Part shown: positions 12,058-23,700 of the stretch, one piece after another
Layout: every line of letters begins with the position of its first letter
Numbering within the stretch: position 1 is the stretch's first letter
From: Zygaena filipendulae
Taxonomy: Eukaryota; Arthropoda; Insecta; Lepidoptera; Zygaenidae
Length of the DNA: 64,000 nucleotides
Direction: 5' to 3'
NCBI GenBank assembly: GCA_907165275.2
Contig: OU015670.1
Coordinates: forward strand, 2,941,501-3,005,500
Notes under the pieces: model-generated
Told to the model about the DNA's origin: nothing
The model's input: the letters and a program-made list of their open reading frames with translations, nothing else
Databases searched by the model: none
Translations under genes and position numbers: made by a program

Positions 12058-12260
12058 ATCGCTACTAATATTATAAATGCGAAAGTAACTCTGTCTGTCT
12101 GTCCCTCCGTCTGTCTGTCTGTTACGCTTTCACGCTTTAACGGCTCAACCAATTATCATGAAATTTTGTATACACGTTATCAGGGTTACAGAGAAGGATA
12201 TAGGGTACTTTTTATCCTATACTTTAAATTCCTGCGGTTTCTTCAAAATTGTTGGTACAG
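12058..12260 (+). repeat. Tail repeat, 5' half
   Basis: TACTAATATTATAAATGCGAAAGTAACTC, CTGTCTGTCTGT, CTTTAACGGCTCAACCAATTATCATGAAATTTTG and GGGTTACAGAGAAGGA. It degenerates after the AATTCCTGCGG block. Confidence 0.7.
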
Positions 12261-12836
12261 CTATTATAATAATGATAAACTTTAAAAAAGTCATCCACGT
12301 AAAGGTTTGGGACGGAGCTCATATAATACGGCTCAATCTCTTTTTGCATACTCCACGTTTTCGGGAGTACAGAGGAGGACATAGCGTATTTTTACTCCGA
12401 AATTTAATATGTATAATAATGTAATTTTTATTATAAACTAATTGCATTTTATATTGCACATATTTATTATCTACAAAAATATACAGTGTGTACATTTAAA
12501 CGAGGGACGAAATTTACTTCCAGAAAAACACTAACAAACTACAGAATACAACCTTGTCAAGAAATGAGAGTTGACGCGGGTGAACGACCTTTACATAATG
12601 CATATTACTGGACGCGACACGATAAACCGTGTGGCGTGCGCTTTATCCGTGTGGCGCTCGCCTTATCCGCTGGCACAAACGTCAAGAGCGGTGACACTAC
12701 AGGCGGTTGAAATAACATCGAGTTCGACAAGAAACCGTTGCTACTACCTCGCGTCCGCACCTAACTTGCACCATACGTGTCACTTATTATTCTTGTAATT
12801 GGGTATTCTCCAAGGTATGAAAATCAAAATTCTAAT

Positions 12837-13099
12837 TAGTCCGTCAGTTAGAAAATAAAAAAATAATAGACACGTATTTTTTGCTTTTTCAATTTAATGA
12901 AAATGAACATAGATAAAGCGCATTAAAGTTTAGGGTGGGGGGCTCGTGACGTCAATATTCATTATAAGCGCCATACAAACCGCACCGAGTTGTGACGTCA
13001 CGCGAAATTTCAACTCAATGTATCTGTGTTATTTTTTGATTACGTAAAAAAAGAAAAAATACGTGTCCAATATTTTTTACTAATCTACATGACGGACTA
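12837..13099 (-). mobile_element. CRE-bearing MITE, copy 1
   Basis: Ends TAGTCCGTCAG and GACGGACTA; about 263 bp. Two TGACGTCA octamers are at 12947-12954 and 12993-13000. Relatives at 15339-15599, 39119-39380 and 61540-61804 lie in the opposite orientation. TA at both ends suggests TA target duplication. Confidence 0.85.
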
Positions 13100-14166
13100 A
13101 AAAAAAATTTTTTGTCAAGTAGCCAATTATCATCATTAAAATCTTGTTATATACAGTCCACTACAAAGCATCTTTCATTTCGGATGTTAGGATCCTGCGC
13201 ATCCTTAGTTGAGGACTAAAGCCACCAATTACATGCCTTTGCCGGCGCATGTCGGTAAAAAACAAAAGTAAGGGGCGTTGAATCGCTCTTCAATCGATGG
13301 GCGAGCCTGTTTCTTGGGCGGTCATGTTTGTTTTTTTAAATAGTCGGAACTAGAATCGAACACTGAATACTCTCCTTCAACGCGTCCCTCGCTTAACCAT
13401 ACACTCTGTCATCTGTATATCTAACTAGGCCTACTTAAACATATCTAAAAAAAATTTTAAACTAATGAACAATAATTATTATTAATTTTCCTTTATGCTA
13501 GATAATTTGACTTTCGGGCGTTAAATTAAATTTTGCAGAAATCTTCCAAATAGATAAATCAATTTAAAAACAACGTGATTTGATCCTGGCTTATTTAGGG
13601 TTATTGTTTTTATAACTAAGTAATAAAAAATTTGGTGGAAACTCTACTCATATAATCTGAATAACGCCAAAAATGTAAAGTCACTTATGACACGTGGGCC
13701 GCCGCATTCGCGTCGGTTTTTACAGTCCATAACGCCCTTTATTTATTTATTTATTTATTAAACGCGACGGTATCAAAAACCTTTTGAGATATTTCATTTA
13801 AACATTAAATCATAAGCGAATAAGTAAAATAGAATGGTAAAATTTTACAACATTACAATTACTACAATATGTCAACAAGTTTTTTTTATATCACCCATGT
13901 AATATTGCAGAATCATCGAAAATTAGTATTGATCCTATTTTACATAATATACCTACCTACTATCGATTTATTTTTAAATGAAATGTCATAAAAGACATGT
14001 TTTTTATACAGCAGGTGGCGCTAGTTAAACTATCTATTTATTAATATTATTTCAATTTGTATCTTAGGTCATCGTAACCTATAAATAAGATGCATCAACA
14101 TTTTTTTTATTTTCCCCAATGGGGAAGGCAAAGGAAACCAAGTCCATACAGCCAATTCAGTTATAC
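13100..14166. other. Intergenic, no feature recognised
   Basis: AT-rich DNA with a TTTA run near 13738-13758 and no supported exon. It lies between a CRE-bearing MITE and the 3' end of the STARD7-like gene. Confidence 0.4.
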
Positions 14167-14612
14167 TTTATTTTTCTGAAGTTATTTACATCGAAATGCA
14201 TTGGTGTGATGCATTTCGATGCTTTACCGGAACTTATGGTAGCAAATCTTCGCAGTTGAACCTTAATAGGACGCTCTGTGAGAAGTTGTATAGAAAAACG
14301 AAAACCTCCCGGCGAACGCCCTATTTCATCTTATTTCTGTTTCCGCACACTGTTCATCACTAATGGATCACTATTGTGCAAAGTCGACCATATTCACACA
14401 ATATTAATCACGATAAAGTAATTTGCAAAACAAAGAAATAAAACTGACGTCCACTCTGCTGAAAATCCCGCCAAAAATCCGATGCATAAACAAATCGCGA
14501 CATCATAATATTATAGTGTCGTCTTCGAAATACGAACCTCGTTTCCGGTAGAATTGCTCATTCTCGTTGTCGTGCCACCGACTTGCCGTCTCGAGAAGTC
14601 GAGATGAAAACA
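14167..14612 (-). other. Likely 3' UTR of the STARD7-like gene with hairpin and poly(A) signal
   Basis: Reading leftward from the stop codon at 14613 there are about 440 non-coding bases. Then comes a perfect 13-bp hairpin (CATCGAAATGCAT at 14189-14201, its inverse at 14209-14221, 7-base loop). An AATAAA (minus strand) follows at 14167-14172. The UTR extent is inferred. Confidence 0.4.
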
Positions 14613-14714
14613 TTATACAAAATAATAGAAGGGGTACAAGTACCGCCACCAGCGGCCGTTGCTCTCTCCTTCCTGAGGTATGTCGCCATCTCCCTCCGAC
14701 TGAGGCGGCGGGTC
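14613..14714 (-). CDS. stard7: STARD7-like gene, last coding exon (exon 10)
   Basis: Acceptor CTCTCCCACACAG, then [17 protein letters not shown], then [15 protein letters not shown] and TAA. It joins exon 9 in phase 0. The thirteen-residue end is strongly aromatic after an acidic linker. Confidence 0.7.
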   Translation of the reverse strand, partial: DPPPQSEGDGDIPQEGESNGRWWRYLYPFYYFV

Positions 14715-17700
14715 CTGTGTGGGAGAGAGACGACAGCATAAATTAAAGAACAATACACGACATAGACAACTTAATTTAAGACCCATATCAACTAGCGCCA
14801 CCTGCTATAAATAAACGTATCTTCCAAGATATTTAATTTAAAAATAATATTTAGAATGTTAAATGGGGTACTTGCATGATTTTTTTTTCAGTCTATTTTA
14901 GAGATATATTATGGCCTAATCAAAGCAATAAAAGTAAAAGAAAATATGTATGTATGTAATATCAACAACCCGTCGCTAGATCATAACTAAGCCATTACTT
15001 TCTTTATTAATGTGGTAGAGATAAATAAATAAAAGAAATTTTTATTCACCAACACAAGTTACAAAGTTTTTTTAAAGGATGTCACTGTCGTGTTGACAGG
15101 GTCATGTGACACTGACAAATAAGTAACTTCAATATCCAAAAGCGAAATTAAGGTTGAACTGTGTAGTTATTTTCAAAAGTTCCAGTAAAGAATCGATATG
15201 CACCTAACCACGCCTTTTAATGTAAAAAAACTTCAGAAAAAGTTAAATATGTTTTGGATGTATGCACTTAGTTTCTTTGGTCTTCCTTGCAAAGTTAAGT
15301 CGTGGCTGTAATAGGCTAGTTTCCTAAATTTTCTTTTTTAGTCCGTTTTGTAGATTATTAAAAAATATTGGACACGTATTTTTTTTTTTTATGTAACCAA
15401 AAAATAATGGAGATATATCAAGTCGAAATTTCACATGACGTCACGCCTCGCTACAGTTTGTTCGCACGTTATAGCGAGCTGTGACGTCACGAGTCCCCCA
15501 CCCTAAACTTTAATGCGCTTTATCTATGCATATTTCCATTATTTTAAAAAAGCAAAAAATACGTGTCTTTTATTTTTTTATTATCTAACTGACGGACTAA
15601 ATAGAATTTTGATTTTTTCACCCAGGAAACTAGCCTATTGTTGTTTCGTTGCAACGTCCCGCTTCACAGGAATAAAAGTTGAATATTTTGGAAAATATTG
15701 ATAATTTTTTAATGTATCTTTCACGAGTATACTTTTCCCGGAACCTACTTTTGAAATACTGACCCAATTTCTTATTATACATGCAAGTACCCAATTGTGA
15801 ACCGCCAAAATTGGCCGATTTTATAGAAAGTTACTGATTTATTTTATTTATTTATTTATTTATTCAATAATAAAAAATAATAATTTAATATAATAATAAT
15901 TATAATATAAAATTATAATATAATTATAATATAATTATAATATAATATAAAAATAATATAATTTAAAATAAAGTTTAATAAAAATACTACAAAACTCTAA
16001 GCCTATTTTATTATTTTGAATTTTTTTTTAGTAGATGGTGCAGAGGTGTTGTATAAAAATGCAGGTTAGAAATAAAACGTCGGCGTTTTGTTAATGTGTG
16101 TCACTCACCATGTTAACCTGCACGTTCACGTCGCAAGTCGGCGCACGGGACTCCCGCGGCGACTCCGGGTGCGTGACCGGCACCGGCGGCGGCAGTAGCA
16201 GCGGTGGCTCGCCCACCGTCTGCGTACTCTTGTCGCTAGTAGCCACCGGAGTTTCTGGGGTCCCTGGAGCTACCGGGGTCTCCAGGACCCCTGGAGCTAC
16301 CGGGATCTCTGGAGCAACTGCGGCGTCAGGGGCCTCCGGCGGGGTGGAAACCTCCTCATCCATCTCAGGGCCTTGACGGGAGGACTGCACAAGAGCGTCG
16401 ATACAAATGAGCGTTTGTGAGAAGAGTTGACAGATGGCGTAAGCACCACAGAGAAAGGAAATAAACTGGAGCTAAACTGAAATAGGTAATGGTAAGTTCA
16501 CACGCGTGCGTTCAACTCTACATTCAACGTACACATTCACATTCACGAGCGTGTAAACGGTACGCCCGAGCCCGTGAACGCGCCTGTGAACGTGAATGCC
16601 GCGAATCGGGCAAGTGTCGGTTTTTTGGCAAAGTTCAAAGGATGAATGTGCGGGCGCCCGGTGACTGTTTACACGCGCGCGGGCAGTCAGTCTGTCCCGC
16701 GCTTTCGCGACGAGTGGATCTTCATTCAACGTTGCTAAGAAAGTCGCTACGATCGGATATTACAATCGTTCATAATTTTGTTCCTTTTTCCAATAAAAAT
16801 AAGTTAAGCCAAAGGATATGGCAGCAACAACACCGAGATCCTCGCTGCTCGCCATTCTGGCACTGACTGACACGACGGCGTGCGTGTAAACAGCTTGAAT
16901 GTCCGCCGGCCCGGGACGGGCTGCATGCCGCGCAGCCCGCCAGGCAGCCCGCCGGGCTGCACGGCGCGCGTGTGAACGTAGCATTATGCTTAAACTTTCC
17001 AAAACTTGATAAACAGTTGCTCAGAAACTTTTATAAAATAACGTCCTATGCAATTTATTTATTTATAAGATGATTAGCTTAGCGTGAGAAAATCTTCCGG
17101 CGACACAGGTTTCTCGTCTGTTTTCATACTAAATCGAGTTTAAGATAACCCTTCTAATAGATAGAAGATTACACACCAATCCATCCCAAAAAAAGTTTTC
17201 AATAATGAATGTATAAAAAGCCATTTTTACTTGCATCATTATAAAAACGGACTGAAAACACATTTGGGATGCCAGCAAATAATGTTTTGGTAGTTATGAG
17301 CGGAATGCCATAACCGTGTGACGCTCCCGTCCCGCCTACATTTCCTCTCTAGTTTATATTATTTTCTCTGTGGTACGCCCGATGTGACTTTATAATACCT
17401 CCATGTCTTCCTCCCTAAGGCGAGGGCCGGGGGCTCCACTTTGCTGCGACACGTTCTCCGGGCTGAAAGGCGTGAAGTCGGGCGTGTCCTGAACGCAAAA
17501 AAACATTGAGCAATTATGATATCGACATATTGATAACTAGCTGTTAATTTCCCCAAAAGTCCCTCGGGAATTTAAGAAGTATTCAGAAAATATTATTAGG
17601 TATATTGTATTTTATGCGTGACTCGGTAACAAACGGATAAACATAATTTAACCGAATCGGACCACGATCATTAATGGCCAAAAAAAGTTTAAGTTATGAC

Positions 17701-20700
17701 TTAGTCTGTGGCTCTGATACCTACATTATCTATGGTCATACAGCAAACTGAATTACCGACTGGCGCTGTTACTTTTCGATCTCTTGTCGTTCACGCTTCA
17801 ATCAGGTAACACGTGTTTGTTTTTTCCTAATCCTTGTGACTACTGTGTGTTATACTGCATTATTGTGTATGTTTACTGTGTGATTTATTAATTATTCAAC
17901 AACATTTTACTTGAGATACATATGTGTGTTCATATTATATTATGTACTGTATCCGTTTTATAGGTTATTCAAATATAAATTGAGAGTGTTATTTGTTAAA
18001 AAGTACTATATTTTAATATACAATACTACTACTATAACTAACCTATGGATAAAAATCTGAGGTACGTAGTCTTTTTTTATACACTTTTTATTTATTTATT
18101 TATTTAGCAATTAATGTACCTACACAAGGACAACAAAGTTATCAGTAAGTACATAAAGGTTCATCAAGGTTTTGTTTTGTTCCTAATCTTTGTAATTATT
18201 TTTTTGTTGTAGTGAAGCCTAGTGTGTTTGTTTAAATTGACAATATTATATCGTTAATACTAGCTGTTTTCTGTGGTTTCACCAGCATTAATTTCAGAGA
18301 TCCCGCAATTTCGGATTAAAAAGTACCTTATGTTCTTTTCTGTACCCCTGACTTAATATATGATAAATTTCATGATGATCGGTTGAGCCGTTAAGACGTG
18401 AAAGCGTAATTTACAAACAAACAAACTCACTTTCGCATTTATCCTCACCATTTTATTTGATAGAGGATATCCATCGAATTTTTAATATGTTAATATGTAC
18501 TCACTACCCATGACCCGTTTTAAGGGTTATAATAATATTTTGTTCTGTTCTGTTCTTTGTTAAAAAATATAATTAAACTAGCTGTCCCCCGCGATTTCAA
18601 CCGCGGTAATTTCGGAGTTCCCGCGGGAATTCCGGGACAAAAGTAGGTAATCTATGTCCTTCTTTGTATCCCTGACAGTAGTTTACGGTGATTAGCTGTT
18701 CCCCGCATTAATTCCGGAGTTCAGGGATAAAAACTACTCTATCTTTCAAGTTGGACCATAATTATTATAAAAATTATTATAAATGGTTACAAAATTTTAT
18801 CAAAATTCGTTCAGTAGTTTCGTAGTCCATCGCGGACAAACAACGTGACACGTGATTTATATATATTAAGATAATATAATCTATGACATATTCAGTTCAT
18901 AACACAAGATAACACCGTCAGTGCACTCAAGAATAAAATGAAAATAAATCAATCTTATTTCCAGTCATATACGTAGAGCAATCCGTGAGTTCTTAACCTA
19001 ACAAAGGTCATAATTTAATAAATAACAAAAACCGTGGTTATTTTTCAATATACGTTTATCTCTAATAACCCAATCAAAGACACGTGGTTTATTTAAATAA
19101 GTAGTATTAAATAAACCACGTGTGTGTGACTCGGTACTCGGTAGATATATACATATATTTCTTTTAATTATTGTAAGTGGTAGGGCTGAGCTGCAGGCCA
19201 CTACCGGGGTCCATAGGTGGCGGATAATGGAACGGCTATGACGTCATAGTCAGCTGTGTCTACAGCCCCCGACCAACAGCGGCAGTTGCTTGAGGGTGTA
19301 GTGGATCTTCCTTGGGAAAGAAGTTCCTATAAAATGCTACAATGACCCAGTGATAGCTCTGTGACGTGGCGAATTAGTGCCGCCAACTTAATAAGCACTA
19401 CCTAATACTGGAGGCAGCTGCAAGCGCTGCGGATTTACTAACGAAGTTAGCAAGGGAAATTTTCCAACCAATAATCTCTACGTTTGAGTCTACAAGTCAA
19501 AGATGTGAAAACCTCCAGAAAACGAAACATTCTCAAAAAGAACAAGATAATCAAACTGTTGAGCATTGATATTACTACTATTGAGCTCGAAGGAATATAC
19601 TTATATGAATAATAAGGAATTCACATTAAGGAATTCACATTCGTCGAATAATTTCATCAAAGAAGAAGAGATTAAACCAAGAATCACAGTTGAATTCGTG
19701 AAAGAGAGTAAGAGAGATCGACAAATTGCAAAATAAAACAAACTTGTAAATAGAACCAGTAAACATGCAGTAAACACGTTCATTGAAGCAGCTACAATCA
19801 AGCGATTAAGAGATTAACAAGAAACTATTCAAATTTAAAATTTCTCGTCCAAAACGATTGGTATCGTATTGCACTTTTTTTGGGAATAATTCATTGTATC
19901 AAATTGAAATTATTGAGTTGGTTAAACTAGCTCTGACATTCAAAGCTACTGCAGTCAACAGTGAAACATGGACAGAAACTATCTCGATAAGCTAAAGCAA
20001 TCTATCAAGTGCCTATTGTTTCTGATGGTCTATCATTAAATCTATATTTTTGGGCGTCGCAAAATCATTGTAACAGTGTCCTTCACCAGTCATGATGGGT
20101 ACTCTAATGACGAAAAATTTTATGATTCTACGAGGATATTTACACTCCGATGAGGTTTAACTGCATTTTTACCAAGAATTTGGAGTACTTTCGATACTCA
20201 GAAATATGAGCTATTCATAAGATATTCGTCTGTCTGGTCAAAATATGTTTGGTAACTAAAGAACTCTGATGAAGAACTTTCTATCACTATTTCATCGCCG
20301 ACGAAGTCAACTTGTCGGTCTTGTCGTCGCCTCTAACAAAGAAGATAACAAAAAAAGTGGCGGAATGCCCACCCTGGAAACTTCTTTGAGAAATTTTGAG
20401 AAAACCCTAGAGAAATCAACAATTTTGAAGAATTATTTACTGTTTAATCGTTTTCAAAATTCAATATCAATAATCCTTGCGTAAATAATTTCAAAATCGT
20501 CTCATGATGTAAACAAATATGGCAAGTAACGTTTTTCCCTTTCGTGACGATTTCTGCGTATTAACTTCTGCCAAGTCATGATGAGGTACTTGATTAAAAA
20601 AAAAAACATGTTTTGAAGAATATGTACAAAATATATTAAGTAAAATAATAGACAATAGGCAGTTTAGATAAATAATAGCTACACGGTATAATTTTACAAC

Positions 20701-23700
20701 GTTTTTAACGTAACAGACTTAAAAAAAGTAGGAGGTTATAATTATGTTCGGTTACAGACTGATGTTCTATTTCACGAAGTCCACTTTGCCCTGGTTGTAG
20801 TAGTGACGTGTATCGATGAGCGCATTAATTGTGTCCGCAAACGCAGCGAGCGTTAGCAAAAAAACCTAAAACGCCTTTTTGTTCATTTTTTTTATTTGTG
20901 ACAAAAAAACGTTTAAATACCTGTAGGTAGGTTTTTAATCAATATTAGACGAATGTTCAAATTCCAATTCGTTGTCTTCGGAGTCGGAATCTTCTTGTAA
21001 ATTAATTACGAACTCAAAATCAAGGTCGATGTATCTCAAATACCTATTCTTTTTCATGTTTTTGAACGTGATTGCAAGTTTTACGCCAGGTTTCGCTACT
21101 AACTTGGTTCAAGCTCTCATTGATCAATTTTTCCATGTTTGTCATATTCTGCTCAATATTTCTCGATGCTATATAATTTTTTACTATCCCCAAATGTTTT
21201 CGATAGCATTCACTTCGGGATGTTGGATAAGGATTGAGTAGATATGGTAGATTTTTAAGGATTCTGGTTTAATGAGTGGGAAATCTAATATATAAACTAA
21301 TCTATTTGAGTAAACATAAGCAGAGTTGAGCTGAATCTAAGATTTTATTGGTATTGTCGATAGTAATAGGGCTAACTAGTTGTTTATTAGATCTAGCGTG
21401 GTTGAATAAATGGTTTTGATATAGTTTATTAAGAGAAATGATTGAGTGATGAATGATTTTGCAAATAGAATACTCGAAAGGCAATCGTCAATCTCGTTTT
21501 CGAGATTGGTAACCGATTCTAGAATTAAAATTTAGGTCTGGCTTTGTTCATACTTCTTATTTTTTCTTCTTGGGTTGCGAAATTTCCTGCATCCGATAGA
21601 TTCGTAAAGGAACGAACACGAAGCATTATCCCTATATCTGAACTTAAACCGTTTACAAAGACATTGAGAGCCGTCTCTTCGGTGGTAAGTTTGTAGCCCT
21701 CTAAATAGGCATCTGTGATTTCTGCTGATAACTTTTCTATAATTTTACTTCTACACAAATCGACTCGAAGGAAGGATTCGGTGATGCTTTCTCGAGGCTT
21801 TTGGAAACATGACTGTAATTCTAAATTTTAATGTGCTAGTGTTTTTGTTTGGGAGAATTTTTGAATTAAAAATTGTTTGAGGTCGCACCATTTAAAAAAA
21901 ATGTTTAGAATAGACGTCTAATGAACCTGGTCCGGTTAATTTATTTAACGCGTACGTCAAGAGAACCGTTTGTTGTTGTGTTGAAGCGAGTTGAAATGCG
22001 GAGTCACGACCGAATGAATCTATATACTTGAGAATTTTGGGAGGTGTCAAAATCGGGAATTAGTTTTAAGAGCGTTCCAAGCTCTAACCCTGAGCTAGCA
22101 ATGACTTTAGTCTCTGTCATCGTGATTTAGGTTTTATGAGGTTGGAAGTAGCGAATGTAGTGGATAGAATTTAAGGAAACAGGATTGGATAACTGATGGG
22201 GAAGAGGGAGATAGTAGAGCAATATGTACGTTTTAGGCCACTACCATAACAGTAAAATACTGGTCGCGATGCTGAGCTTCATTACTCGAAGGTCCGGCGG
22301 AGTTGTTTTAAAAGCCTTCATGCTACCGTGCTTTTACACTAGGCGATTTTGTCCGTTTGAAATTTACACGTTTAACTTCGTCTTGTGATATTCTGCTCAA
22401 TATTTCTCGATGCTATACAATTTTTTACTATCCCCAAATGTTTTCGATAGCATTTAGTTTTGGATAATAAGGGTTTCTTTAAAATCGTCGATTTTGAATA
22501 CGATGTGTTATGTGGTGGTGGCGAAAACGACTTTAAAAATAAAATATTATGTTTATTTAGGATCAGATACAAGTTTTACATTTGAATGTAGGAATAGAAC
22601 TGCCTATCTTAAAATTAAGGACTCGTATTTATACAAAGAAATACATAGGAAATTAAATAACAACTTAAATTATCACTTATTGATTAATAGTTTAGTGACA
22701 ACCTATGGAACGGTGAGAGTAGTAAATAGTCGTTAGCTAAATGAGGTACATTAGATGTTAACAATACATTATACAGATCGTTACTGAAATAGAGTTCAAA
22801 GATTAAACGTAAATGAAGTGAACTATACTAACAATGTAGATGCATATGTCAAAATAAGGTACAGGTAAATAAGTATATGTGAAATTAATAGTAGTGCTGG
22901 TAAATTAATAGTAATTGCTCCGCTATGATTTGATTGGCTGTGTACCGTTTTGATATTAAATTGTTTATTAATTATTTGGTTGCAGTAACTTGGGTGATTA
23001 CATATAAAATCTGGTTTTATAAGACTCTTAGTACTACCAGTATCTATTAAAAACTTACCTCCTAACTCTTTAATAATATAAGGTTAATGTTATGGAACCC
23101 GACCTTTCGTGGCTTCCTCTTGAAAAAAATCTACTTCTTTATTTGAAACGGTATTGTTAATCTCTACCGATCTATTTGGTCGATCAAATGATTGTTTCTT
23201 GGATACCGTCGCATTCTAACGTCACTGTAAGTGGTCGTTTGGTTGATGAAAATTATCTTGCGGTTGTGATGGATACGTACGCCTCCACTGCTCTGGGGTT
23301 GGACGCGGTTTATTTGTCCAGTGATTTGGACCATTAAACTTAGGTCGTGTAAACCAATTATTAGGTGGGCGCGTATTGTTGTACGAATTGCTTGGGGTCA
23401 TTGTATTTTTGAATGGTTGTGTTACTTTTGGTAGCTCGTAGTTATAATTTTTACAAATATTTTTATCCAATTTTCTAGCTTAGTACCTACTCCGGATATA
23501 ATTCGATTTTATGTTTTATTTGATTATATGCTTGATCGAACCTTGTGTGCTCGGAACGCCTAATTAGACGATCTGTTGCTATATCTACATTTTTACATAA
23601 TTGTTCAATCGCAATTCTTTCTAATATACACTCGAGAGCAATGAATCCGGGTCACTTAAAGAATGTTAAAAATCTCGGAAACTAAAAATGATAGGTTAAT

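Larger units (their letters stand above)
9271..12836. other. Intergenic, AT-rich, few identifiable repeats
   Basis: No exon is supported. A second copy of the ~210-bp dispersed repeat lies at 9805-10020, with its flank (ACTAGAGAGGACATGTAGGCGG) at about 9750. A tail repeat is at 12058-12260. The rest (10020-12057, 12260-12836) is AT-rich, with scattered short frames without support. Confidence 0.5.
14830..16108. other. Intron of the STARD7-like gene
   Basis: Holds the CRE-bearing MITE copy 2 (15339-15599), a TTTA run (about 15841-15863) and an AT-only stretch made of ATAATTATA units (about 15875-15975). No other exon is seen. Confidence 0.55.

Noticed and set aside
16098..16376. + strand frame with Gly/Ser/Pro triplets resembling collagen
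   Set aside because: It is the reverse shadow of exon 9 of the STARD7-like gene, whose minus-strand splice sites and phase fit the other exons.
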